Shown: one piece after another, positions 36,001 through 41,987 of the stretch
Layout: each line of letters opens with the position of its first letter
Position numbering within the stretch: position 1 is the stretch's first letter
Virus record (IMG/VR): IMGVR_UViG_3300010412_000005
Coordinates: 1 to 64,000 of that record
Length of the DNA stretch: 64,000 nucleotides
Source of the DNA: a virus
Reading direction: 5' to 3' (one strand)
The notes under the pieces: generated by a model
The model's input: only the letters and a program-made list of their open reading frames with translations
Told to the model about the DNA's origin: nothing
Databases searched by the model: none
Program-made: the position numbers and the translations under genes

Positions 36001-37541
36001 TCCTTCCTCGCGCTGGTGACATGATGGCTAATCAGGTTGCAGCTGAGACAGTGTTCTCAGCTATGCACGCAGTAGAAAGCAGCCTTCGGCACAACTACCT
36101 GAGAGCTAAGGATCGTGGTGCTGATCCTCGCATCGTTGGAACAATTCTTCCAACTGATGTGCTGCCGCGTTGGTTCAGGCTTCCGCGCAACAATCTGTCG
36201 GCGCTGTCTGATCTGAAGAACTGGTTCCAAGGTGCTGCCGTTGATCTCAAGGGCGCAATCAATGACTTCTATGATCGCCTTGATGCTGCCGGTGATGATC
36301 CGAAAGCTCTTGGTGAGGTTCGGTTCCTTGATCATGAGCAGATCTGGAATCTTGCTCAGCAGCATCTTGAGGATGTTAACGTGGCAACGCCCGCCAACCG
36401 TCCAGCCATCGCAAAACGGAACACGATCAACCGTATTCTGTTCGCACTCAAAGGATGGAGATGGAACATGTTCAGCAAGATCATGGACATGATGGGTGGT
36501 GCCATGATGAAGCATGAGAGCGTGGCGCTAAGAGCATGGGAGAAGTTTGGAAATATGTATTACATCCTATCCGCAGCAGCCATCGGTGGTCTCGCTGGGT
36601 ATTGGTTGTTGGAGACGCTGACAAGGGCGATCTACCTTGCGCTATTCGGAGAGATCCGAAGCGTCAGAAAGCTTGAGGATGTGTCTGCTAAGCCAACCGA
36701 AGTTGCTGTCGGAATGGCATCCATCGTTCCGTTCCTCGATACCGCTGTGAACCTCACGTTCAACACGCAGCCTTCCAAGGCAAGATTCAGTCCTGGAAGT
36801 CTGGTCGACAGCATGATGCTTCAGGTCATGAACTACGTTGCTGGTGCATACAACAGCAAGGATCTGACTTACGGTGTCGACCGCGCTGTCGTGACGTTAC
36901 AGCCGACAATCGGCAAGCTTGTGATGAACAGGATGCCGGGTGCTACCGGCAAGATCGAGAACTGGAATGCCAGCAGGCTCCTGATCAGGCATGGCGAAGA
37001 TTCGTGGCTCAGGGAGTCAAGGTTCGGTGGTCAGATGTCTGGAATGTTCGTGACTCCATACACGCCAATCGCTGACCGCATGGTGAACGCAGCCATGCAG
37101 AACGATATCGGAAGGGTCCAGGAAGAATACATGGACGGCGTGACTCAGATGGTGATGAACGAGAACATCCCATACGAGGAAGCCCAGCGTCGTATGCGTC
37201 AGATGTTCACCAGTCGCAATCCATACGACCGCGCATACAAGCGCAGGCTGACATCTATGGAAAGGGCTCAGGTCCTCAACAAGATGGACATGGACGACAG
37301 GGACAGAGTCCAAGCTGTTGAGCGCAAGTTTGAAGCAGCAGCCAACGCCATCGGCGCGAACGTGAACTTCGAAAAGCAGGAGCGTCTGTTCAAGGCTGGA
37401 AAGACAGCAGTATCGCGGTTGCAGGCCATTCGAAAGCAGAGACGTGCAATGCTCATGAGCAACTCTGCAGCTCGCAGGGCGAGCATAAACATCATGGATC
37501 GCAGTCGTGGACTGTTGACTCGTGGACGAGTCTTACTATGA
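24057..37541 (+). CDS. Giant internal virion protein (4,494 aa)
   Basis: One uninterrupted frame of 13.5 kb encodes a 4,494-residue protein, more than a fifth of the window. Visible parts, with approximate residues: a proline-rich tail (1-45); glycine-rich hydrophobic stretches at 160-210, 237-252 and 315-335 that could insert in a membrane; A/P-rich linkers near 600; a long coiled coil at 920-1165; a degenerate zincin-like EELAHA site at 2644-2649; charged helices at 3685-3760; a hydrophobic segment at 4167-4200; and a basic tail from 4440. The order resembles large polyvalent phage proteins ejected into the cell. I see no DxDGD or HExxH motif, and no clear T7-like RNA polymerase motif. It is the last gene of the structural block. 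Its enzymatic functions, if any, are unknown. Confidence 0.85.
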   Translation: MPESYDPFSDLQDPNVAVSEPPLPPAPGRPAAPQEQQFDRKQFVVDVLEDIERSPEYQAYKRNRKEAALKEELRQQRQRTADFGESVLGNLLHLKSGDLQLAKIGAIFSGWANRKLGMPEAAAVADRKADEYRQEQKEIRSAIDGLNMGAVARTAGQFGESFIVSSPTLVVPGTAATAAARAGLGVAGASMVGLGAGAGVGGGISGISVYDDARDQYIAQGFSEEEASEMAKYPGWVSGIGTAAITALFGRTGVERSAFLKLPKDKVIGVLRQVFNQAGLEGLEEGADEIYQKITGYLTYHPDMPVEQAISEVGAAFGLGMAMGGGVEILGQIVNMSPPEIKALNEREFPRPQERPKTRKEAEGSPILPASTPKQGQTKPTVKSVQSNEEAARQLWGAMKPEERLKVIGPQGAAAPLPLEAINWEDLTEEEQLKVYDQFNLSVEPVGGRIPATAPAMPTAEDLAENERLTKAMRMSLIGSPEHEAAWAAKEQLKAKYGGHDLTKIGTEVPVAEAAAPAEPTAPGDQAWATRLSPSDSLAVRSAEPIDPTTITSVTKDTNDAGQTVYAIIYDNGKYIGYDDNPAWELHPLFGKKITPAAPAAPAEPGALANHADQVTVPQGIPASENTAYRSLETNPQITVEEFAGMDNEQRANHARSIGLNATGLSYAVGHNATVTENDILLLKTAYDQARARGQQLADESSKRTLTDAELNELSQLGQVENAMAEAIGAATDTGSAGFTLRKLPNYRPNFRGLINEPKRQSNQPEVKAAKNRAVTEVTAQTSDIPTTLATNLPDDQEQLAREQVFKGLKPAEFSPAQAKIYKGRDRANYDKRVLELRALAFIAPTLARGETLVFPDTATLGKIKKNHPGIYRLLQDEISRLTTPPRADTPSQEAAASTPTQDLPKNEDQSNPLSLKEMSKSAVEHFISTLNLLKQAAESKVRSAKHVKKQKSVLAKQGKTLKEFKKVQALHAEALQEVSRIEKRVAGLRSQLAEAAAVAPTAENARSILTTLVSRTQNKLRLARINSQRLQEQHDSLIAQAQAALDAVPVGPASPTTLAKIADLRARAETLGKKKMAQVKTVESLQAEIKEYQRQIEDIKRMPKDAPIDREAIRSQIKDLEARRQRVSEKIPGRAEAMDTLRKRLVDLELQYRKAFLEEVDERSGGKVSEFMQKREAAGAEYRGTSWAIANIRAALATYGYQFDVQPYVRKFVEREVTDPVTGQKAVIKEYTRRIGGTVGAVIAQRLRAGDVEVAEQFEANDFLTIRPVPNFFVREGEEINWPEAAKSFLTLIEKPTEAQKKSAEGVTSSDSFVAWFKENIVPAVMGIQERLSKAEAALTELQNSVSDFGLTKQSTWSYDAKSNEFKWGIDSFLAPDPNYVVWMSEINSRSPLGSDPSSTVVIPPGAGQSLPLEPDFEGEQVKIPHVHPGDRPQTKEGMFNPGKGDVTWQIAYYTQDDDGRMGDTIVVLQRSHHRVFHIVTIKDGVVVEDVRAPQDKTTGRTNYKTAVQAAQSKLKGKIQSAFWTAERGFQIPTVYSLSPLTDGTVPSNVSGQGSVLWTPAVELDSIEDALYRAAAAGELRPGMSKDAISKAVTKAVAGISPWHYSAYKKSFQAQRYWRSQAENIIRNATQDAIMATQIASSGRKPNTEVLARAFGIANPTFTPKKMPKLELAQAEYIRRALSVPRGTTDFQETVEVESTFEVKYPRTTQTRENGSRVVSIELDHPTAPAVLGTPYFRRTTPLVAKQEDSIIITKDGRAYGWFVFTEATTAAEKNNIFATIDGNPSATAYTETVTKRAPRMKMDPADRVEHAEDYLQSRVVQRLEQPTNNPTTQQLAAEAAATVDKLRETKTGRDILQNFLEDARDVRLGRSRFVNNMLRLFNTASFSEQYAVQVDDSTVERYVDVSIPNVMEKTRVLVEANTTNEEAYAAAVSQLVDQMSMAVSPQMLRIFGVSGATYSEMSYEPNLDGYVRLKKGMEAPENRVRIKELNDIADLGKNHPSYKLVKGRFTMGVGYERMAELLAEVGLNPSLLTKPKPGQNVQLEFVGDDGVTKIMHTIATPKTNERVLRRKTKAGKVVETKIPFESVVVGKMFDYYVERIQQIYKRIQDHQVARANMKALVARRLFAEAFRLPIIEGPFKGVLLQAKNQQRNPRHQMLGRAKAVIGAEQAAAGKKAEEEYLPEIDTSGFYEYRLVSNKIWTKAKFETDENVKFQASFIPLGTVLLQVESEGEFHNRQTVSTNAMEAEEVELERKKGETDEEYEERVEMAKLKSRFDVKAVEAFLAVEKQPKTGRHFARIVIRGGTKAKPEWETIYRVDLQKLQNSGLAKPFTKEETKSGKTDGWYINRHAVNNSAWWEVAKPDRRDYLSPEDFANYYPHKLGLLPGDVLAQARWVSMVSEGSDAERIINERVSGLSSTSVGTFNQKITEAAPDTFSATRFNMEDVEGGNLMDWLEENLSKSAKGIEILKRIHSIDPLAELTPEGRDPWQIVRDEILVINGIPIGKDATKTQEQLALADKIEKSLNRVHESRVSGGVQFRGGGRRTRISDVNPDVINKPAIGKAAIRELINTENNGLSPRAKRLANLMLDVLPDTILEDLTFVITPGYEIGNDATVEYTGSFSHAWRIARFVSTSGSVHTAAEELAHAAAMFLPAEHKGAVEEYRQIEIRQALENPTTPEIVKTFLKDMEANGGAFTSEDFMHRRGNQYLLPYYHLINTDEFFAHNMVAATDRKGRTNLQKAVDKAKSIISGFLKGIKKAMRMMNAQRDSYFDELIAKFEAGDFEVTANGGFLHEINKDVDMGAVAVAWTAGQVKRQAETIPVSTAGGPALAFTKAQRGTVIAAGNVEPYTILSALTAKREAQGRKLSAKAKQICLIDNFQEVIETVRNVFKVPIGQFKDTITNLPAVWLKEQTILAASSSVNFIRERMNKVKKARDTWMAKLTSPKFIQDMRKFAKLKIEVLGQEAIAARLEERIKSHLALLRARLADPNLDPNSPLAANAAREIDLYESYMTYSMGIAQKVEQMITALSLTEQGNELLQNPWGNLDPRAVTKAYKDTAPPPEQLQVGNAIIEAAAYFIATEPAIRQLMAAAVYQADPEVANLTDQLTMDMTNMMDELVKAPAGLRAVGKGDDLVNKFMRLIRATQKSTAAETKAKTVMRAQQIKLRKVINRAQMLDEAYEFYQELMADPDWIAYEGEIADLAGALHIPENWKHVGSDPVSGIVKMPLPMTAPKVTTSGTENAYHVVKLHDNLARWEAERVKVQESIDQMTQWLVNNGNDETLDAKYFKSMIKYGQMLLDSSLVNDIQGNHQGGFNFINAIFNKWTAMWEGIARSAPVRAIQNSRIAVRAWSDSMLLMNKWYQKWGDRIATLLHKATDSHSDIVDISDRNKSVYDWFNEVGRELFHLANEGYDPKAGDTLPDAQIEITQDDINCLKEMVTAADEAYEIDVTRGREVIPSRTVTDEFIPGMPYQRRAMKLVQYMLPRTFNKAAMDFTKKWLIEHAGYDADRNNYSFRDMAGATELLDQHWYLLKAFLSDRDLGFTDKKSPLEVGAYPALLEKIRNEEITNVEDFLAALDTFSITEENFDARQQFWKDFFHLQKGIYNKAVTDKSSETDSQRKGVYIPFEQENSFTRGRGQRIAPYAWYNHGFHSTAQTMSFMLNGSSHYLNWVSRSVEDSILVLKDMQDDYQKRIDALEGKREPSKETRKRRLIEETKANRQAMRLNEERIKLEDIDSTIKALRDFRTELQKVFASEGKLLEEETLQWNRFFGLYMGGAISSFRTGIQNMLQSAIGYSSWRLQRLRGGIFSVWPQHAFRLTWDLAQMAPYSAIRAIYDAAPFIGKVHYIKALKEMGMLFSVSNYQKYGLANIPRQVTLTLNELFSDMVQDLADGAWKRGRIYRELAERGLNNPFNTRYHLESVAESFTSLGRITYKETDKPVAAEGPVDWVWKQMWNVLKTTGKGMLGAVDIGMALTIRPFLPRAGDMMANQVAAETVFSAMHAVESSLRHNYLRAKDRGADPRIVGTILPTDVLPRWFRLPRNNLSALSDLKNWFQGAAVDLKGAINDFYDRLDAAGDDPKALGEVRFLDHEQIWNLAQQHLEDVNVATPANRPAIAKRNTINRILFALKGWRWNMFSKIMDMMGGAMMKHESVALRAWEKFGNMYYILSAAAIGGLAGYWLLETLTRAIYLALFGEIRSVRKLEDVSAKPTEVAVGMASIVPFLDTAVNLTFNTQPSKARFSPGSLVDSMMLQVMNYVAGAYNSKDLTYGVDRAVVTLQPTIGKLVMNRMPGATGKIENWNASRLLIRHGEDSWLRESRFGGQMSGMFVTPYTPIADRMVNAAMQNDIGRVQEEYMDGVTQMVMNENIPYEEAQRRMRQMFTSRNPYDRAYKRRLTSMERAQVLNKMDMDDRDRVQAVERKFEAAANAIGANVNFEKQERLFKAGKTAVSRLQAIRKQRRAMLMSNSAARRASINIMDRSRGLLTRGRVLL
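25840..25866 (+). repeat. Three tandem 9-base units encoding an A/P linker
   Basis: CTCCTGCAG occurs twice in a row, followed by CTCCTGCTG, inside the giant gene. It encodes a short PAAPAAPAEP linker. The length is a multiple of three, so copy-number change would keep the frame and vary the linker length. Confidence 0.8.
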
Positions 37542-37548
37542 TGCGCAC

Positions 37549-38316
37549 ATGACCTACGCTGTAGCTATTGGCGCTGCTGGTTACCCTCACTTCGTTGAGT
37601 TGAACATCTGCCTTGTCAGGGACGTCCTTGGCAAGGACACACCTGTCGTTGTGTGTGACGACTACTCACAGGATAGCCCACAGATTGAGCGAGTAGCAGC
37701 GAAGCGAGATTGTTTCTACATGCGCAATGACGTTCCCCTTGGCCACTTTCAAGGGGATGTCCAGGCGTTTATACATGCCCTATCACTTGCTGAGGTAGAG
37801 AAGCGAGACATTGCTTTGAAGCTTAGCCAACGCTGCTCGATCTGCAGTCCAGATGTGAAGGCTATCGTTGAAGCAGCGTTCCTAGCAGACGATAAGATCT
37901 CAGTTGTATGCCCAGGAAGACCTGACCCTCGAAGAATCAGGAAGGGTCACGAACAGTTTGCTCGCTTCCCAATCCTCACCGACATCGTATTCATGAAGGC
38001 GAACTCAGTATCGCCAGAGTTCATCAAAGAAGCGTATCTCCAGCAGGTAAGGAACGGTAAGGCTTACCACGATTGCTTCGTTGAGGTTTTCTTTTGGAAC
38101 CTGAAGGAGAAGCAGATGCCGAACCGCGTCCACCTTTGCCCCGCTTTGACCGACCATCGCGGTGGGCAGCCGCCGCTTTACTTGCGCCGTTATCAGAACA
38201 CGCAGCTTGACTACCAGCGCTACGGCGACCGATATGGGATACATCCAGTCGCTTGGGAACTGGAGGAGCGGGTGAAGCTGACGAAGCGCTACGATCCACG
38301 TCCGAAGGCGTTTTGA
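37549..38316 (+). CDS. Glycosyltransferase-like protein (255 aa)
   Basis: The ATG at 37549 is used; a GTG at 37522 would overlap the giant gene by 20 bases. The N-terminal half looks like a GT-A-type nucleotide-sugar fold: AVAIGAAGYPHFVELN, then VVVCDDYSQDSPQ as the nucleotide-binding/DxD-like edge, and DIALKLSQRCSI. The C-terminal half is basic and aromatic. It is the only cassette gene on the plus strand, and its last 293 bases are antisense to the cupin gene's 3' end. The GT assignment is by pattern and neighbourhood; the donor sugar is unknown. Confidence 0.6.
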   Translation: MTYAVAIGAAGYPHFVELNICLVRDVLGKDTPVVVCDDYSQDSPQIERVAAKRDCFYMRNDVPLGHFQGDVQAFIHALSLAEVEKRDIALKLSQRCSICSPDVKAIVEAAFLADDKISVVCPGRPDPRRIRKGHEQFARFPILTDIVFMKANSVSPEFIKEAYLQQVRNGKAYHDCFVEVFFWNLKEKQMPNRVHLCPALTDHRGGQPPLYLRRYQNTQLDYQRYGDRYGIHPVAWELEERVKLTKRYDPRPKAF

Positions 38317-38701
38317 TTCCAACAGCTTTCAGGTATTTCTGGAATGCTTCTCTGCACAGCCACTTCGTTTTGCTTGATCTGATCACATCATCATCGCTGT
38401 GAGGAGTGCTGGTCTCGACGATGACGTTCGAGGAATCAACACCTATGAACGAGTGCCAAGTCTTGCGAGGAATAGTTACGCAATCAGATGGAACAAGCAG
38501 CGTGCATTCGTTGCCTATGACAAGGATCACCCGGCCACTCATAACTGTGAACGTCTCGGTCTTCTTCGGGTGCTTGTGGTAGCTGCACTGCCATGCCTTG
38601 TTGAGGATGAGAATCTTGCCGCAGTATAGAGAGTTGTTCTCAAGCCACAGCTCTTGACCCCAGTCTTTGTGGTGTATTTCCCAGGTGCGTTTCTTGATCA
38701 T
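38024..38701 (-). CDS. Cupin protein with antisense-encoded tail (225 aa)
   Basis: Residues 1-125 are a clear single-domain cupin of the type II phosphomannose-isomerase kind: WGQELWLENNSLYCGK, then the metal site YHKHPKKTETF...SG, and IPRKTWHSF near 80. Such proteins isomerise or guide sugar phosphates in nucleotide-sugar pathways. From about residue 130 the sequence turns S/A/P/R/K-rich and low-complexity, because this part is read antisense through the last 293 bases of the plus-strand glycosyltransferase. The true cupin domain ends at about 38320. The tail may be an accidental extension after loss of a stop. Confidence 0.72.
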   Translation of the reverse strand: MIKKRTWEIHHKDWGQELWLENNSLYCGKILILNKAWQCSYHKHPKKTETFTVMSGRVILVIGNECTLLVPSDCVTIPRKTWHSFIGVDSSNVIVETSTPHSDDDVIRSSKTKWLCREAFQKYLKAVGIKTPSDVDRSASSASPAPPVPKRLDVSHIGRRSAGSQAACSDNGASKAAAAHRDGRSKRGKGGRGSASASPSGSKRKPQRSNRGKPYRSLPAGDTLL

Positions 38702-40218
38702 AGGACCATCTTTCTCATTTCATCTACGGCGTTTATTACTTGGTCGATTGTGACTGCACGCATACACTCACCGTTGCTCTTGGTGAATGTCGTTCCTCGT
38801 TCTCTATGCCTCGCTCCAATCTCGGGGAAAAGATCCTCATCAGCCTGAAGTGTCACGCACCATCCAGAGCTTAGGATGAACTCTGGATATGTGACTCCGA
38901 ATATGGCAATGGATGGGAGCTTTTGAGACATGGCTAGATGAAGTGGAAAGCTGTCCAGACCTATGAACATGTCTGACTCTGCCATGATTGCCGCGCTTTG
39001 GTGAATGTCAGTGCGTCCTCTGTAGTCTAATGAAGCTGAGATTGGAAACGTGTTGTGACTTCCAAGGACAATCACCGCCCATCCGTTCTGCTTCAAGTAA
39101 TTCGACACTGCAGCAAATCCACTCATGCTCCAGTTCTTTCCAGCCCATGTGGTTGGACCTGGGGCTATGACTGCTCTTGGCCTGTGAACCTGGGCCAGTT
39201 GTTGCTTAGCCCATTCAGTGCTCTCCTCATTTACAGGCATGTCCAGAGAATAGTCAGTCACCTTCACATCAGCCACTTCAGCGTAGCTGTCGATGATGTG
39301 CTTCATCGGCCTGTTCTCATACGCCATGTTCAGGTCAATGATCAGTGAGTCTGCACCTGGACGCAGGCTTTTCGTAGCTGTGTGAACCAGAGGATTGTTC
39401 GCAAACAGAGCTGGGAACTGCGTGATGATGTATATTGGAGACAGGGGCTTATCCTTCTTCAACTGCTTGATGATTGGAGTTGTCAGAAGAACGTCTCCAA
39501 TAGCCGCATCGCGCTTGATGACGATTGGGTAGTTGAACTTGCGCACCTTCAGATAATGCGCCCATACCCTACAGAGTGTCAGGTGGTTTTTCTCCTGAAA
39601 GAACCGAACGCGAGATACATGACGGGCAGTTGTGTTTGGCCAATGAAGAACCCTGATGCCAACTCTGTGTATGCTGTATCCTTTTTCCCTGCACCGCAAA
39701 CTCAGATCAGAGTCCTCTCCGTAGGCAAACTCCAGGTAGTTGCTAAAAAGACCCAGCCTCTTGATAACTTCGGTCCTGCACATGAGGCAGGAGCCTTCAA
39801 GGTATTCGAATGCTCCTGGCTTTCCGTGAAAGTGCGGCGTGATCTCTGAGCAGTTTCCGAAAGGTCCACTAAGAGCAGCCTTTGGATCAGTCTTAAATGG
39901 TTGCTCAAGCTGTCCCAGCCAATGGGGTGGAACGGCGGTGTCGTTGTTGAGCAGGACGAAATAGGGAGTGTCGCATAGTGAGAACGCATACTTGTGTGGA
40001 ATTTGGAATCCGTAGTTCTCAGGATTGTTGACTATCGTAACTGAACCTGCTGGAAGCTTCTTCTGCACAGACTCGAATAGATTGAGAGTCCTATCTGTGC
40101 TTCCGTTGTTCGTTAGGATGAGATTGTAATCCCTGCTGTGCGCTATGACTGACTCAAGGCACCGCTTGGTTACGTCCACCTTATTGAAGGCAACAATGCT
40201 GACAGTGTATCGCGCCAT
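38698..40218 (-). CDS. Fused GT2-GT9 glycosyltransferase (506 aa)
   Basis: Residues 1-230 are a GT2 (GT-A) domain: TVSIVAFNKVDVTKRCLESV, ILTNNGSTDRTL, the DxD site LLNNDTAV, and EFAYGEDSDLSLRCREKGY. Residues 235-506 are a GT9, heptosyltransferase-type GT-B domain: VIKRDAAIGDVLLTTPIIKQL, PGPTTWAGKNWSMSGFAAV, FIGLDSFPLHLAMSQ. One chain therefore holds two transferases that could add consecutive sugars to an LPS or virion glycan. The gene overlaps the cupin start by 4 bases. The exact donors are not predictable. Confidence 0.9.
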   Translation of the reverse strand: MARYTVSIVAFNKVDVTKRCLESVIAHSRDYNLILTNNGSTDRTLNLFESVQKKLPAGSVTIVNNPENYGFQIPHKYAFSLCDTPYFVLLNNDTAVPPHWLGQLEQPFKTDPKAALSGPFGNCSEITPHFHGKPGAFEYLEGSCLMCRTEVIKRLGLFSNYLEFAYGEDSDLSLRCREKGYSIHRVGIRVLHWPNTTARHVSRVRFFQEKNHLTLCRVWAHYLKVRKFNYPIVIKRDAAIGDVLLTTPIIKQLKKDKPLSPIYIITQFPALFANNPLVHTATKSLRPGADSLIIDLNMAYENRPMKHIIDSYAEVADVKVTDYSLDMPVNEESTEWAKQQLAQVHRPRAVIAPGPTTWAGKNWSMSGFAAVSNYLKQNGWAVIVLGSHNTFPISASLDYRGRTDIHQSAAIMAESDMFIGLDSFPLHLAMSQKLPSIAIFGVTYPEFILSSGWCVTLQADEDLFPEIGARHRERGTTFTKSNGECMRAVTIDQVINAVDEMRKMVL

Positions 40219-40219
40219 A

Positions 40220-40981
40220 TCACAGCGACCCTCGTTCTCTCAGCCACTGATGTGCGAAAGTTGGGTGGTATCCTTTATAGGATTGAAGCTTGTCGCACCA
40301 GTCGCCAACTTCCCACCAGTCATGCCTGTTCTGTTGTTCAAATTCAATGAACCTTTTGTCTGCCTTGCCAAACCAGAGCATGTTGTTCTCCCTGTTCTTC
40401 CTGTAGAACGCCTGATAATCGCGGAGGAATCCGTAGTGAAAGATGCGAAGCTCAGGGTGCCTCTCTGCACGTTCTCTTATAGGAGGTTCGCCATCGTGAT
40501 ACGGTTCATCTGATGGCATGAACAGCTCTGACGGACCCATTCGAGCAACGTATCTGCCAACGCAATGGCCATCAGGTATCAGCGTCCACGCATCTCTTAC
40601 GAAGTTGAGTCTCTCAAACCATGCGCATGCTTTGCGTTCTGCAATATCCAAGACTCGCTTGTGGCATTCCTCGCTGTCATCGAGAACCTCGTCTGCATCT
40701 AGCCACAGTTGCATTGGATGCTTCAGCAGCTTACGAGCTTCGTTGATCGCATTCACAAACCAACGTGGCTCACCGACAGGATACGTCCAAGGGACCTGGA
40801 CAACCTTGATCCTTGGCCATTCAATCGACAGTGCAGCCAGTCTGGATTGAGTGTCGTCTGTGCTTTCAGCATGACAGATGACTATCTCATCGCATACAGG
40901 GACTAAAGACCGCACGCACTCTTCGATGCAGATATCGAAGGTGGTAGCGTTTCTGACGAATGTGTAGCCAGAGATCTTCAC
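40220..40981 (-). CDS. GT2 glycosyltransferase, paralogue A (253 aa)
   Basis: The N-terminal part shows the GT2 pattern: MKISGYTFVRNATTFDICI, VPVCDEIVICHAESTDDTQS, with the acidic LWLDADEVLDD as DxD. Length and blocks match the neighbouring paralogue at 40978-41739. The C-terminal region contains FHYGFLRDYQAF and WWEVGDW, shared with relatives that lack membrane segments. It is cytoplasmic and co-transcribed with the cassette. The linkage and donor are unknown. Confidence 0.87.
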   Translation of the reverse strand: MKISGYTFVRNATTFDICIEECVRSLVPVCDEIVICHAESTDDTQSRLAALSIEWPRIKVVQVPWTYPVGEPRWFVNAINEARKLLKHPMQLWLDADEVLDDSEECHKRVLDIAERKACAWFERLNFVRDAWTLIPDGHCVGRYVARMGPSELFMPSDEPYHDGEPPIRERAERHPELRIFHYGFLRDYQAFYRKNRENNMLWFGKADKRFIEFEQQNRHDWWEVGDWCDKLQSYKGYHPTFAHQWLRERGSL

Positions 40982-41739
40982 AGTGCTCCGCGTTCTTTGA
41001 GCCAGTCGTGGGCAATAAGGGGATACCTGCCGTCATGGGTAAGGCACCGATCCTTCCAAGGAACGTAGTGCCAGTATTCCTTACCCTCGTTGACAGCCTT
41101 TTCGATTGTTCTGTCCCATGTTCCGAAGAACATGTTCTGCACGTCCTTGACCTTCTCAACCATCACCGATTGCTTGCGCATGAATCCAAGATGGTAGATG
41201 ACGAACGAAGGATGGTTTCTGCCCATACGGCGCATGTCGCATTCTCCGTTCGGTTGCGGTTCATCGGCTGGCATGAAGAGTTTCGTAGGCCCAAGTCTGG
41301 CAACTTTGTGACCGCATACAACGTCATGAGGAATGATTGTGCGGACGTTTCTGATGAAGTTGACTCGGTAAAACCATCCACACCAACCATTCTCTGCCCA
41401 TCTTCGCATGACTTCATAGGTCATCTTGTCGTCGTTGAGGACTTCGTCGGCATCCAGGTAGAACTGACAGTCATACTTCAGGTGCGCACGAACCCTGTTC
41501 ATCCACTTGATGATACAGTAAGGATCGTTGACTGGGTTCGGCCAAGGTAGGTTGATGACTCGTAATTGAGGAACCTGAGATTTGAGACTTTCGAGAAAGT
41601 CACGCGTTCCATCATCAGAGTCGGAGTCGCAAGCCACGATCTCATCGCATACAGGAGCCATTGATCGGATCGCCAGATCCACGCAATAGTCATGCTTGAT
41701 GACGTTCCTTGCACATACATAGCCAGAGATGTTTTTCAT
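40978..41739 (-). CDS. GT2 glycosyltransferase, paralogue B (253 aa)
   Basis: The start at 41739 overlaps the stop of the upstream gene (ATGA); an in-frame ATG at 41757 would only add six residues. Key blocks are MKNISGYVCARNVIKHDYCV, PVCDEIVACDSDSDDGT and FYLDADEVLNDDK, giving the DxD. Paralogue A shares the same 253-residue length, block order and the ending W(L)(R/K)ERG(S/A)L. Tandem duplication followed by divergence of substrate binding is likely. It ends 4 bases into paralogue A. Confidence 0.87.
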   Translation of the reverse strand: MKNISGYVCARNVIKHDYCVDLAIRSMAPVCDEIVACDSDSDDGTRDFLESLKSQVPQLRVINLPWPNPVNDPYCIIKWMNRVRAHLKYDCQFYLDADEVLNDDKMTYEVMRRWAENGWCGWFYRVNFIRNVRTIIPHDVVCGHKVARLGPTKLFMPADEPQPNGECDMRRMGRNHPSFVIYHLGFMRKQSVMVEKVKDVQNMFFGTWDRTIEKAVNEGKEYWHYVPWKDRCLTHDGRYPLIAHDWLKERGAL

Positions 41740-41987
41740 TTGAGTCTCTTCATCCAATCTTCAGCTGCACCAGCTTTAATAAGGAACTCCTTCAGAACAT
41801 TGATGACATCCTCGCGACGTGCATTGGACACGTAGTTCATCGTTCCTTGCTTGTCCTTGTCGTCGTTAAACCCGAAGGTGAACAACACAAATCCAAACCC
41901 ATCAGGAATAGTTGCCTCGATCTGCTGAGCGGCATCTTGGAGGTATTGCTTATATCCGTCTGGTAATGGCTGGGGATCACTTGTCAT
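41736..41987 (-). CDS. Hypothetical 83-aa protein inside the sugar cassette
   Basis: The protein is compact: GFGFVLFTFGFNDDKDK, TMNYVSNARREDVINVLKEF. The aromatic-glycine strand followed by an SNARRED helix resembles a small phage protein often annotated as unknown. It is not obviously sugar-related but is stop/start coupled to the genes on both sides, so it shares their expression. Confidence 0.65.
   Translation of the reverse strand: MTSDPQPLPDGYKQYLQDAAQQIEATIPDGFGFVLFTFGFNDDKDKQGTMNYVSNARREDVINVLKEFLIKAGAAEDWMKRLK

Noticed and set aside
24057-37541. N4-type virion RNA polymerase or crAss-type DxDGD polymerase in the giant protein
   Set aside because: I looked for DxDGD, TxxGR and T7-like A/B/C motifs and could not find a convincing set. 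The size alone is not enough.
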